A stretch of DNA of 24,513 bases from Actinomycetota bacterium (GTDB taxonomy: Bacteria; Actinomycetota; Acidimicrobiia; IMCC26256; PALSA-610). Position numbers and translations under genes: made by a program. The stretch lies in contig JAUZEM010000184.1 of assembly GCA_030839005.1 (NCBI GenBank), forward strand, positions 1 through 24,513, given 5' to 3'. How positions within the stretch are numbered: the first letter of the stretch is position 1; each line of letters begins with the position of its first letter. The notes under the pieces were generated by a model. That model saw nothing but the letters and a program-made list of their open reading frames with translations. It was not told the DNA's origin and did no database searches. Positions 14,001-21,967 of this stretch are shown piece by piece.

Positions 14001-15110
14001 ATGCCCAAGGCCGCCGTGTGCCCTGCGATCAACGCGCCGCTCGAGGTCGTCGACGTCGCGCTGGACGGTCCCAAGGCCGGCGAAGTGCGCGTTCGCATGG
14101 GTGCGTCGGGCGTGTGTCACTCCGACCTGTCGGTGGTGAACGGGACGTTGCTCTCGCCACTGCCGGCCGTGCTCGGTCACGAGGGCGCGGGCGTCGTGGA
14201 GGCGGTCGGCGAGGGCGTCAGCCGGGTGAAGCCCGGCGATCACGTCGTCCTCTCGTTCGTTCCGCAGTGCGGTATCTGCTACATGTGCACCCACAACTCG
14301 CCCGAGATGTGCGAGACCGGCTTCCTGGCAATGGCGATGGGCGCCCAACTCGACATGACGCCGCGTTTCTCGCGCGACGGCGCGGCGCTGCACCAGATGT
14401 CCGCACTCGGCACCTTCAGCGAGGAGCTCGTCTGCCCGGAGATCAGCACGGTCAAGATCGACTCCAGCGTGCCGTTCACGAGCGCAGCCCTCATCGGCTG
14501 CGGGGTGCTCACCGGTTTCGGCGCCGCCGTGAACACGGCCGACATCGCGCCGGGTGACACCGTCGCGGTCATCGGTTGCGGGGGCGTCGGCCTGAACGCG
14601 ATCCAGGGCGCCAAGTGGAAGGGCGCGGAGCGCATCTTCGCGATCGACCGCTTCGACTCGAAGCTCGACATGGCAAAGGAATTCGGCGCGACCGATCTCG
14701 TCAACGCGACCGACGGTGATCCGGTCGCACAAGTGCAGGAACTCACCGGCGGGCGCGGCGTCGACGTGTCGTTCGAGGTGATCGGCCTGAAGGACACCGT
14801 GCAACAAGCCTTCGCGATGGCGCGTCGGGGCGGCCAGGCGATCATCGTCGGCGTCCCGAAGATGGAGCAGACGATGGAGATCCCGATCGCGATGGAATTG
14901 CTCGTCAACGAGAAGCAGGTGCGCGGTTCGTGGTACGGATCGTCCGACGTCCAGCGTGACGTACCCCGGCTCGTCGCCCTGTACAAGGACGGGACCCTGA
15001 AGCTCGACCAACTCGTCTCGCGCCGGATCGGCCTCGAGGGCATCAACGACGCGTTCCGCTCGATGGAGGCGGGCGAGGTGGCCCGATCAGTCGTCGACTA
15101 CGGCCTCTGA
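14001..15110 (+). CDS. Zinc-dependent medium-chain alcohol dehydrogenase
   Basis: The 369-residue product has all landmarks of zinc MDR alcohol dehydrogenases. Catalytic zinc ligands are C39 (GVCHSD), H60-E61 (GHEGAG) and C167 (IGCGV). The structural zinc lobe has four cysteines, C90, C93, C96 and C104. The Rossmann loop is GCGGVG (192-197), followed by an acidic residue (FAIDRFDS), which favours NAD over NADP. It oxidises an alcohol or reduces an aldehyde; the long loop and cysteine lobe match the class III/NDMA-type group of actinobacteria. A longer upstream frame exists but lacks a credible start. It stands 50 bases ahead of the aldo/keto reductase gene, which has its own putative promoter. 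Confidence 0.92.
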   Translation: MPKAAVCPAINAPLEVVDVALDGPKAGEVRVRMGASGVCHSDLSVVNGTLLSPLPAVLGHEGAGVVEAVGEGVSRVKPGDHVVLSFVPQCGICYMCTHNSPEMCETGFLAMAMGAQLDMTPRFSRDGAALHQMSALGTFSEELVCPEISTVKIDSSVPFTSAALIGCGVLTGFGAAVNTADIAPGDTVAVIGCGGVGLNAIQGAKWKGAERIFAIDRFDSKLDMAKEFGATDLVNATDGDPVAQVQELTGGRGVDVSFEVIGLKDTVQQAFAMARRGGQAIIVGVPKMEQTMEIPIAMELLVNEKQVRGSWYGSSDVQRDVPRLVALYKDGTLKLDQLVSRRIGLEGINDAFRSMEAGEVARSVVDYGL

Positions 15111-15148
15111 CCCGAGCGCCCGAGCGGCCGGGAGCGAGGAGCGCGACA

Positions 15149-15154
15149 TAGCCT
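15149..15154 (+). promoter_or_regulatory. -10-like TAGCCT for the aldo/keto reductase gene
   Basis: TAGCCT ends six bases before the ATG at 15161. This suggests a separate leaderless transcript for the reductase and TetR genes. Confidence 0.45.
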
Positions 15155-15160
15155 CGCGGC

Positions 15161-16168
15161 ATGCGCCATCGTCGCTTGGGTCACAGCGACCTCGTCGTTT
15201 CCGAGGTCGGGTTCGGTACCTGGACGCTCGTCACTGATTGGTGGGGTCGAACCGACGACCCCCACGAAATGATCCGAGCGGCCCTCGACGCCGGCATCAC
15301 CTTCTTCGACACCGCGCCGGTCTACGGCGCCGACGGCGCCGGCGAGACGATCCTGCGCGACTACCTGTCTCGACACGACGAGATCGTTCTGACGACCAAG
15401 GTCGGATACGACATCGCCGCGGAGCGTACGCACCCCGGGCAGTCGGAGCGGCCGCACGACTGGCGACCCGCGTCGGTGCGCCAACAGGTCGACGCGTCGT
15501 TGACGCGGCTCGGTACCGATCACATAGATCTCCTGCAACTCCACAACCCACGTATCGAGCCGATCGTCGACGATGCGCTGTGGGCGACGCTCGTTGCGTT
15601 GCGCGACGAAGGCAAGGTTCGCGAACTGGGTGTCGCGCTCGGGCCTGCGATCGGCTGGGTGGAAGAAGGCAACATCTCGATCGACGATCGACCGATCACG
15701 ACGCTGCAGACGGTGTTCAACGTGCTCGAGCAGGAACCCGGGCGCACATTCGCGGCGCGCGAGCGCGTACGCAGCGGCGACGTCTCGTTGATCGCACGGG
15801 TACCGCACGCATCCGATACGTTGTCGGGCAAGATCACGATCGACACCGTGTTCCCGGCCGGCGACCACCGCGCGCATCGCAACCGCGACAACATGCTCGA
15901 CAACTTCGAGAAGGCGGAGACGCTTCACTTACTGTGGTCGACCGCCGCGGGGCGCACGATGGGCCAGGCCGCGATCGCGGGCATACTCGCGAATCCGGCA
16001 TTCGCCTGCGTGCTCCCGACCGTGCGCTCCGTCGACGAGGTGCGCGAGTATGCGCACGCCTCCGAAGTTCCGCTCACGCCTGACGAAGCCGCCGCGCTCG
16101 ACGACCTCCGGGTCCGGAACTTCGACCACGTCGACCGCTACGTGATGCCGTTGAAGTCGAGTGTCTGA
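15161..16168 (+). CDS. Aldo/keto reductase
   Basis: The 335-residue product is a TIM-barrel oxidoreductase with the complete catalytic tetrad: D50 and Y55 (FFDTAPVYG), K80 (LTTKVG) and H128 (LLQLHNP). Family members use NADPH to reduce aldehydes, ketones or sugars. The length and the GAGETILRDYL segment match the L-fucose/pyridoxal-dehydrogenase-like group, but the substrate is not determinable. The TetR gene begins inside its last codons (GTG at 16161, stop at 16166-16168), so the regulator is probably made from the same transcript and may control this gene. Confidence 0.9.
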   Translation: MRHRRLGHSDLVVSEVGFGTWTLVTDWWGRTDDPHEMIRAALDAGITFFDTAPVYGADGAGETILRDYLSRHDEIVLTTKVGYDIAAERTHPGQSERPHDWRPASVRQQVDASLTRLGTDHIDLLQLHNPRIEPIVDDALWATLVALRDEGKVRELGVALGPAIGWVEEGNISIDDRPITTLQTVFNVLEQEPGRTFAARERVRSGDVSLIARVPHASDTLSGKITIDTVFPAGDHRAHRNRDNMLDNFEKAETLHLLWSTAAGRTMGQAAIAGILANPAFACVLPTVRSVDEVREYAHASEVPLTPDEAAALDDLRVRNFDHVDRYVMPLKSSV

Positions 16169-16781
16169 TATCGGGGATCACGTCTCATCTCGGTCCGCCT
16201 TGCGGATGCCGGCGGATCAGCGTCGTCAGCAACTCTTCGAGGTCGCGCGCGAGCGATTCGCGCAACAGGGATTCCACGCGACGTCGATGGACGAGATCGC
16301 GGAAGCCGCCGGTGTCACCAAGCCCGTTCTCTACCAGCACTTCCCGAGCAAGCGCGCGCTCTACGTCGAGTTGCTCGAGGAGACCGGGCGCCAATTGCTC
16401 AGCACGCTCGCCGATGCCACCGCGCGCGCCGGTTCGCTACGCGAGCGAGTCGAGCTCGGGTTCCGTGCGTATTTCCGGTTCGCAGTCGGCAACCGATCGG
16501 CCTTCTTGTTCCTGCTCGGCACGTCACTGCGCTCTGATCCGGAGTTCGCGCGCATCGTCGAGGAGATCCTCGACGCGGCCGCCGAAACGATCGCCACCCT
16601 GATCGAGATCCCCGCGCCCGACGCGCAGCGACAGATGCTCGCGAACGCGATCGTCGGCATGGCCGAGTCCGTCGGCCTCCGCGTACTCCGAGACCCCGGC
16701 GCCGTCGTCGACGGCGACCAGCTCGCCAAGTGGATCTCGGAGCTCGCCTGGTTCGGTCTCCGGGGAGTCCGGACCGATTAG
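16161..16781 (+). CDS. TetR family transcriptional regulator
   Basis: The 206-residue product (GTG start at 16161; ATG 16206 would remove 15 residues) has the TetR DNA-binding domain: RRQQLFEVARERFAQQGFHA, then the helix-turn-helix with TSMDEIAEAAGVTKPVLYQH and FPSKRALYVELLE (about 20-75). The C-terminal half is helical and should bind a hydrophobic ligand. It overlaps the aldo/keto reductase gene by eight bases, a layout often seen when a regulator controls its own operon. It is convergent with coaA, with only 10 bp between the stops. Confidence 0.9.
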   Translation: MSDIGDHVSSRSALRMPADQRRQQLFEVARERFAQQGFHATSMDEIAEAAGVTKPVLYQHFPSKRALYVELLEETGRQLLSTLADATARAGSLRERVELGFRAYFRFAVGNRSAFLFLLGTSLRSDPEFARIVEEILDAAAETIATLIEIPAPDAQRQMLANAIVGMAESVGLRVLRDPGAVVDGDQLAKWISELAWFGLRGVRTD

Positions 16782-16791
16782 GGCGGCGGGA

Positions 16792-17745
16792 CTAAAGCTT
16801 CCGGAGCCGGACGCGCCCGATCGTGTGATCGTGGCCCTTCTCGAGCACGAGATGGGCGCGACCCCGTGTCGGCGCGATGTTTTCTCGCAGGTTGACGAGA
16901 TTGACCTGGGTCCACACGGACTGCGCGAAATCGCGCGTCGCGTCCTCGGAGTACTGCGTGAGGAAGTTGAAGTACGAGCGCGGGTCGTGCAACGAGGTCT
17001 CACGCAGCAGGAGCAACCGATCGATGTACCAGCGCTCGAGATCCACCTCGGCCGCGTCGACGTAGATCGAGAAGTCGAAGAAGTCGGACACGACCACGCT
17101 TGCCTCCACCCGCCCGCGGCGTGCAGGGGTCTGCAATACGTTGACCCCTTCGAGGATCACGATGTCGGGAGACGACAGCACGATCTCGTCGCCGTCGACG
17201 ATGTCGTACGTGAGATGTGAGTACCGGGGGGCGCGCACCGTCGGCGCGCCGGCTTTCAAATCGGCGAGAAATCGCATCAACGCGCGCACGTCGTAGCTCT
17301 CGGGAAAGCCCTTCCGGGCCATGAGCCCGCGTGCTTCGAGCGCAGCGTTCGCGAACAAGAAGCCGTCAGTCGTCACGAGGTCGACGCGCGGATGGTCGGG
17401 CCAGCGGGCGAGCAACGCCTGCAGCATGCGGGCGATGGTGCTCTTACCCGCGGCGACGCTGCCCGCGATGCCGATGACGTACGGCGCACCGGCATGCAGA
17501 TGACCGAGAAACGTCTCGGTGACCGAGTGCAGCTCGCGGGTGGCCGCGACGCGGAGGTTCAGCAGCCGCGACAACGGCAGGTACACCTCCTCGACCTCGA
17601 GCATCGGCATGGGCTCGCCGAGGCCGCGCAACGCTGCGAGATCGTTCTCGGCCAAGGACAAGGGCGTCGACGCGCGCAAGCGGCTCCACTCCTCGCGCGT
17701 GAAGTCGACATAAGGGTCGAGCTCTGGTTCGTTCGGCGAGTCCAT
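16792..17745 (-). CDS. coaA: Type I pantothenate kinase
   Basis: The 317-residue length matches E. coli CoaA (316). The ATP-binding P-loop is GSVAAGKS (95-102). Other family landmarks are LVTTDGFLFANAALEARGLM with the kinase Asp, RKGFPESYD, YSHLTYDIV, ILEGVNVLQ, and the C-terminal LRENIAPTRGRAHLVLEKG. It phosphorylates pantothenate, the committed step of coenzyme A synthesis, in the cytosol. A TAGCGT hexamer lies 10 bases before the ATG at 17745, so a short-leader transcript is possible. It is 52 bases downstream of msrA on the same strand and could also be read from there. Confidence 0.96.
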   Translation of the reverse strand: MDSPNEPELDPYVDFTREEWSRLRASTPLSLAENDLAALRGLGEPMPMLEVEEVYLPLSRLLNLRVAATRELHSVTETFLGHLHAGAPYVIGIAGSVAAGKSTIARMLQALLARWPDHPRVDLVTTDGFLFANAALEARGLMARKGFPESYDVRALMRFLADLKAGAPTVRAPRYSHLTYDIVDGDEIVLSSPDIVILEGVNVLQTPARRGRVEASVVVSDFFDFSIYVDAAEVDLERWYIDRLLLLRETSLHDPRSYFNFLTQYSEDATRDFAQSVWTQVNLVNLRENIAPTRGRAHLVLEKGHDHTIGRVRLRKL

Positions 17746-17755
17746 GCTCAGTTCG

Positions 17756-17761
17756 ACGCTA
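17756..17761 (-). promoter_or_regulatory. Possible -10 TAGCGT for coaA
   Basis: On the minus strand TAGCGT ends 10 bases before the coaA ATG. With the usual 7-base gap to the start site, the leader would be only about three bases. Confidence 0.35.
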
Positions 17762-17797
17762 CGGCGATCAGAAACCGAGTGGTCGTCCGCACTCGCG

Positions 17798-18454
17798 CTA
17801 CTCCGCGCGTGCGACTCCGATCGGACAACTCACGCCCGTGCCTCCGAGCCCGCAATATCCGCTCGGGTTCTTCGCGAGATATTGCTGGTGGTAGTCCTCG
17901 GCGTAGTAGAAGGTCGGCGCCGGCGCGATCTCGGTCGTGATATCCCCGTAGTTCGCCGCGTGCAGCCTCTCCCCGAACATCGCACGCGACGCCTCCACTG
18001 CACTCGCCTGTGCCGCGTCGAAGGTGTACACGGTCGACCGGTACTGCGAACCGACGTCGTTTCCCTGGCGCATTCCCTGCGTCGGGTCGTGGTTCTCCCA
18101 GAACACCCGGAGCATCTCGTCGATCGACGTGACCTTCGGGTCGAAGACGACCAGCACCACCTCGGCGTGGCCGGTACGCCCCGAACACACCTCTTCGTAC
18201 GTCGGGTTCGGGGTGAGCCCACCCGCGTAGCCGACCGCGGTCGTGTAGACGCCCTCTGCCGTCCAGTACTTCCGCTCGGCGCCCCAGAAGCAACCCATTC
18301 CGAACACGACCTGTTCGAGGCCGTCGGGAAACGGCGGCTCGAGTGGCGTCCCGAGCACGAAGTGGCGCTCCGGGACCGCGAACGGACGCTTCGGGCGGCC
18401 GGGCAGTGCTTCGTCGGCAGTGGGCAGATGGGCCGGGTCGCGACGCAAGAACAT
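17798..18454 (-). CDS. msrA: Peptide-methionine (S)-S-oxide reductase MsrA
   Basis: The 218-residue product closely follows E. coli MsrA, including an N-terminal extension with PTADEALPGR. The catalytic cysteine is C55 in GMGCFWGAE. Other landmarks are VCSGRTGHAEVV, VFWENHDPTQGMRQGNDVGS and FYYAEDYHQQYLAKNP. Two C-terminal cysteines (C201 and C210) are the likely resolving pair. It repairs oxidised methionine using thioredoxin. The ATG at 18454 has a strong ribosome-binding site (AAAGGGAG). The frame continues upstream but overlaps the LysR gene there and is not protein-like. Confidence 0.96.
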   Translation of the reverse strand: MFLRRDPAHLPTADEALPGRPKRPFAVPERHFVLGTPLEPPFPDGLEQVVFGMGCFWGAERKYWTAEGVYTTAVGYAGGLTPNPTYEEVCSGRTGHAEVVLVVFDPKVTSIDEMLRVFWENHDPTQGMRQGNDVGSQYRSTVYTFDAAQASAVEASRAMFGERLHAANYGDITTEIAPAPTFYYAEDYHQQYLAKNPSGYCGLGGTGVSCPIGVARAE

Positions 18455-18489
18455 CGATCTCCCTTTTTCTCGGGCGGATACCGTCCTCG

Positions 18490-18528
18490 TGAACCACAGT
18501 TCTACCCAAAAGGTTCCCGCCTGGTTCA
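18490..18528. repeat. 7-bp inverted repeat between LysR and msrA
   Basis: TGAACCA (18490-18496) and TGGTTCA (18522-18528) are perfect inverted copies 25 bases apart. The distal arm includes the LysR stop codon. A weak TTGAAC/TAGAAC promoter for msrA lies between the arms on the minus strand, so this could be an operator or chance. Confidence 0.25.
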
Positions 18529-19404
18529 ACCGCGCTTGACTCGTGCGAGCTCGACGAACGCGCGCGCCGACGGCGTGAGCGGGTGCGCCCGGTGCAAGAG
18601 GCCGATGGTGCGGGTCAACGCGGGGACGATCCTGGCGACGACCGCGCCCTGGGCCGCGAGGTTCTCGGCCATCGACCGCGGAAGAAACGACGTGCCCGCG
18701 CCCGAGAGCACTAGCGGTGCGATCGCCTCGCGTTGCGAGATCTCGACCGCGACAACCGGCGCGACCGCCGCCGCGGCGAGCGCGCGATCGAGCAGGTCGC
18801 GGGTCGAGGTACCCGGTGGTGTCGCGACGAGCGCCATGCCCGCGAGCCGTGCGACCGGCAACCGGCCGGGCACCGGCAATCTCGTGCCGGGAGGGCACAC
18901 CGCGACGATCTCCTGACGGGCGAGGGTGATCGCGACCAGGTCGTCGCGGCGAGCCGGCAGCTCGGCGAGCCCGACCTCACTGTGGCCGTCGGCGACACGG
19001 TCGGCGAGCGCGCTCGCGTCCTCGGGCTCGGCCACCCGCACGACGACGCCGGGATGGAGCGTGCGGAAGCGACCGACCAGAGACGCGAGCGGATCGACTG
19101 CGAGGGTCGGGAGGGCGACGAGGTCGAGCGTGCCGGTGTCGAGCTGGCGCACCGCGCCTACTGCGTCCAGCACCACCGCGCGCTCCCGGATCATCCTCCG
19201 GGCCGGGCCCTCGAGGGCGCGCCCCGCGTCGGTGACGATCACGGCGCGACCGACCCGGTGGAACAGCCGCACGCCCAGCTCCGTCTCGAGCCGGCGGACG
19301 CCCTCCGAGAGGGACGGCTGCGTCACCCCGGCGGCCTCGGCTCCGGCCGTGAAGCTGCCGTGGTCGATCACGGCGAGGACGTATTCGACCTGGCGCAGCT
19401 CCAC
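18526..19404 (-). CDS. LysR family transcriptional regulator
   Basis: The 292-residue product has the N-terminal winged helix-turn-helix (LRQVEYVLAVIDHGSFTAGA, AAGVTQPSLSEGVRRLE, about 3-45) followed by the periplasmic-binding-like co-inducer domain (about 90-285). The GTG at 19404 is supported by GGGAGGGG five bases upstream. It is divergent from a TauE/SafE exporter gene across a 74-bp interval with dyad symmetry, the classic layout in which a LysR protein controls its neighbour and itself. The effector is unknown; a sulfur or carboxylate compound would suit the partner. Confidence 0.93.
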   Translation of the reverse strand: MELRQVEYVLAVIDHGSFTAGAEAAGVTQPSLSEGVRRLETELGVRLFHRVGRAVIVTDAGRALEGPARRMIRERAVVLDAVGAVRQLDTGTLDLVALPTLAVDPLASLVGRFRTLHPGVVVRVAEPEDASALADRVADGHSEVGLAELPARRDDLVAITLARQEIVAVCPPGTRLPVPGRLPVARLAGMALVATPPGTSTRDLLDRALAAAAVAPVVAVEISQREAIAPLVLSGAGTSFLPRSMAENLAAQGAVVARIVPALTRTIGLLHRAHPLTPSARAFVELARVKRG

Positions 19405-19428
19405 GGCACCCCTCCCGGCTTCCCATAG

Positions 19429-19453
19429 GGATATCCGATGATATCGGTAGTCT
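19429..19453. promoter_or_regulatory. Dyad-rich LysR/TauE divergent control region
   Basis: GGATATCC (19429-19436) is a perfect 8-bp palindrome. It overlaps a second dyad, CCGAT-GAT-ATCGG (19435-19447). A minus-strand TATCAT (19443-19438) could be the LysR -10, and a plus-strand TAGTCT (19448-19453) could be the permease -10. A regulator bound here would cover both promoters. Confidence 0.45.
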
Positions 19454-19478
19454 ACAGAGGCTTGTTCAATGGTTGCCG

Positions 19479-20279
19479 GTGCCGTTCAATGAAGTCGTGG
19501 ACCTGCAGATTCTGCTCGGAGCGCTGCTGATCGGAGCCGGCGTCGGCTTCCTCTCGGGCGCGTTCGGGAAGGGCGGGGCGGCCGTCTCGACTCCGCTCCT
19601 GCACGCCCTTGGCGTCCCGGCGTTCGTCGCGATCGCGTCGCCGCTCCCGGCGACCATCCCGTCGACCTTGCTCGCGAGCCGCCGTTACGCGCGCGCCGGG
19701 CACGTCGATTCCCGAGTGCTGCGCATCGGCGTCATCGTCGGGCTTCCGCTTACCGCGCTCGGCGCGTTCCTCACCCGCTGGATCGGAGGCGAGCCACTGG
19801 TGCTCGCGACCGATGCGATCCTCCTCGTTCTCAGCTTGCGCGTCCTGCTCGTCGCGCATGCTTCGGCGCCCGTCGACGAGTCGGGCACGACGGACCCCGC
19901 CGGCGACGAGTCGCACCGCGTGTCCAGTACGCACACCGTCGGCGTCGTCGCCGTTGCGGCGATCGCGTCGGGGCTGCTCGGCAACAGTGGCGGCTTCATC
20001 CTCGCTCCCCTCTTCATGAACGTGCTGCGCATGCCGGTTCGTCGTGCGCTCGGCACGTCGCTCGCGCTCGCGGCGGTCCTCGCGGTGCCGGGCACGATCG
20101 TGCACGCATGGCTCGGGCACATCGATTGGTCGCTGTCGCTCGTGTTCGGGCTCGCATCGGTGCCGTTCGCGACGCTCGGCGCGGCGACGGCGCTGCGCGT
20201 CCGCGAGCGGTCGCTCGCCCTCGCGTACGGCTTCGGTATTGCGATGCTCTCGGGCGGTCTGCTCGCCTTCGCAAGATAG
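19479..20279 (+). CDS. TauE/SafE family membrane permease (predicted anion exporter)
   Basis: The product is about 266 residues with seven or eight hydrophobic segments in two halves. The first half has the glycine-rich GAGVGFLSGAFGKGGAAVST and the second has GLLGNSGGFILAPLFMNVL, the repeated signature of TauE/SafE. Members export sulfite, sulfoacetate or related organic anions. Possible starts are TTG 19473, GTG 19479 (used here) and GTG 19497; none has a strong ribosome-binding site. A probable -10 (TAGTCT) lies at 19448-19453. It is divergently paired with the LysR gene, its likely regulator. Confidence 0.85.
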   Translation: MPFNEVVDLQILLGALLIGAGVGFLSGAFGKGGAAVSTPLLHALGVPAFVAIASPLPATIPSTLLASRRYARAGHVDSRVLRIGVIVGLPLTALGAFLTRWIGGEPLVLATDAILLVLSLRVLLVAHASAPVDESGTTDPAGDESHRVSSTHTVGVVAVAAIASGLLGNSGGFILAPLFMNVLRMPVRRALGTSLALAAVLAVPGTIVHAWLGHIDWSLSLVFGLASVPFATLGAATALRVRERSLALAYGFGIAMLSGGLLAFAR

Positions 20280-20347
20280 CTGGCCCGCTCGACGATCCGA
20301 GCGTCGACGCGCTAGCCGGCGCACCAGAAACGTGATTCGCTCGGGGA

Positions 20348-21583
20348 ATGAGCGACGGCACCACGTGCGACCCGCGATTCGGCGCGGTACGCGAGGAATT
20401 CGAACGCAATTTCGCGGAGCGGCGTGAGGTCGGGGCTTCCGTTTGCGTGACCCTCGACGGCGAGACCGTGATCGATCTCTGGGGCGGAACCGCCGATCTC
20501 GCGACCGGGCGGGCCTGGGCACGCGACACGATCGGCGTGGTCTGGTCGTGCACCAAGGGCGCGACCGCGCTGTGCGCGCACATCCTCGTGACGCGCGGTG
20601 AGCTGCAGTTGGACGCGCCCGTCGCGTCGTACTGGCCGGAGTTCGCGCACAACGGCAAGGGCGCGATCACCGTCCGGATGTTGCTCGCACATCAGGCCGG
20701 GCTCCCCGCGTTCTCGGCACCGATCCCCGACGACGGGTACTGCGACTGGGAGCTGATCGTGAACCGGCTCGCAGAGCAGGCGCCACTGTGGGCTCCGGGG
20801 ACCCGCCACGGGTATCACGCGCTCACGTACGGCCATCTCGTCGGCGAGCTCGTACGCCGAGTCAGCGGTCGATCACTCGGCACGTTCTTTCGAGAGGAGG
20901 TCGCCGAGCCGCTCGACCTCGACCTGTGGATCGGGCTGCCGCAGGCGCACGAACCCCGGGTCGCCCGGACGATCCCGGCGCCGTTTCCCGAACCGGGCGA
21001 TGCCATCCCGAGCTTCTACCGCGTCGCGATGACCGAACCGGATTCGGTAGGCGCGTGGGTGTTGATGAACTCGGGGCTCGTGTTCGCGCCAGGCTGGATC
21101 GATTCGCGCGACGCGCATGCGGCCGAGCTCCCCGCGTTCGGTGGTATCGGGAACGCACGCGCGCTCGCCGGCATGTACCGCGTGCTGGCGCTCGGCGGGG
21201 CCGCCGACGGCGTACACCTCGTCGATGACGGCGAGCTCCTGGAAATGGGTGCGTTGGCGTCGGCAACCTCGGTCGACGCGACGATGCTCGTCCCGACACG
21301 CTGGTCGCTCGGCTTCGCGAAGTCCGTCGACAATTCGGCGCGAGAACCCGGCGACCGCGACGGCGTCGTGCTGTCGGAGGACGCGTTCGGTCACGTGGGC
21401 ATGGGCGGCTCGATCGGCTTCGCCGATCCGGCAGCCCGAATGTCCTTCGGCTACACGATGAACCGACAGGGCATGGCGGTCGGACTCGACGAACGCGGAC
21501 AATCGCTCATCGACGCGACCTACACCGCGCTCGGCTACCGACGCTCCCCGAGAGGCGGAAGCTGGTTCCTGAAGTCGCGGTAG
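20348..21583 (+). CDS. EstB-type serine hydrolase (class C beta-lactamase family)
   Basis: The 411-residue product has the family's S-x-x-K nucleophile motif in VWSCTKGATA (S67, K70), the second catalytic tyrosine in PGTRHGYHALTYG (Y156) and a late GHVGMGGSIGFADP in place of the KTG motif. These match esterase EstB and similar beta-lactamase-fold esterases or carboxypeptidases rather than true lactamases. There is no signal peptide, so a cytosolic esterase acting on short acyl esters is likely; the substrate is unknown. The gene follows the permease gene by 68 bases and has no obvious promoter. Confidence 0.9.
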   Translation: MSDGTTCDPRFGAVREEFERNFAERREVGASVCVTLDGETVIDLWGGTADLATGRAWARDTIGVVWSCTKGATALCAHILVTRGELQLDAPVASYWPEFAHNGKGAITVRMLLAHQAGLPAFSAPIPDDGYCDWELIVNRLAEQAPLWAPGTRHGYHALTYGHLVGELVRRVSGRSLGTFFREEVAEPLDLDLWIGLPQAHEPRVARTIPAPFPEPGDAIPSFYRVAMTEPDSVGAWVLMNSGLVFAPGWIDSRDAHAAELPAFGGIGNARALAGMYRVLALGGAADGVHLVDDGELLEMGALASATSVDATMLVPTRWSLGFAKSVDNSAREPGDRDGVVLSEDAFGHVGMGGSIGFADPAARMSFGYTMNRQGMAVGLDERGQSLIDATYTALGYRRSPRGGSWFLKSR

Positions 21584-21601
21584 GCGAGGTAGTCCCGCGC
21601 T

Positions 21602-21967
21602 TCACAGTGCCGCGAGCGCGAGACCGAGCGCCGCCGCAAGCGCGGGCCCGACGAGGCTTGCAAGAAGGACCCGCAGCGCGGAGCGCCGGGCGCCGTGGTC
21701 GGCCAGGCGCACGACCTCGTACGTGAACGTCGAGAACGTCGTGTAGGCGCCGCAGAAACCCGTGCCCAGGATCGCCTTCGGCGTCGACGGGAACGCGTGA
21801 TACAGCGCGAGCCCGGTCAGCACACCGAAAAGAAACGATCCGCTGACGTTGACCACGAAGGTCCCCGCGGGCAGCCCACCCTCGGTCCGGTCGAGGACGA
21901 CGCCGTCGACGAGATAACGGGCCGGCGCTCCGACCGCGCCCGCGAGCGCGATGCCGAGTACCAGCAT
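21602..21967 (-). CDS. crcB: Fluoride ion channel CrcB/Fluc, second tandem copy
   Basis: The 121-residue product has four membrane helices and the Fluc signatures: GAVGAPARYLVDG, the pore segment GTFVVNVSGSFLFG (about 35-48) and the central GFCGAYTTFSTFTYE (about 70-84). Fluc channels are antiparallel dimers that let fluoride leave the cytoplasm. The ATG at 21967 overlaps the stop of the preceding copy (TGATG), so the two chains are translated together. Divergent tandem copies commonly form a heterodimer with fixed opposite orientations; that is inferred here. Confidence 0.93.
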   Translation of the reverse strand: MLVLGIALAGAVGAPARYLVDGVVLDRTEGGLPAGTFVVNVSGSFLFGVLTGLALYHAFPSTPKAILGTGFCGAYTTFSTFTYEVVRLADHGARRSALRVLLASLVGPALAAALGLALAAL

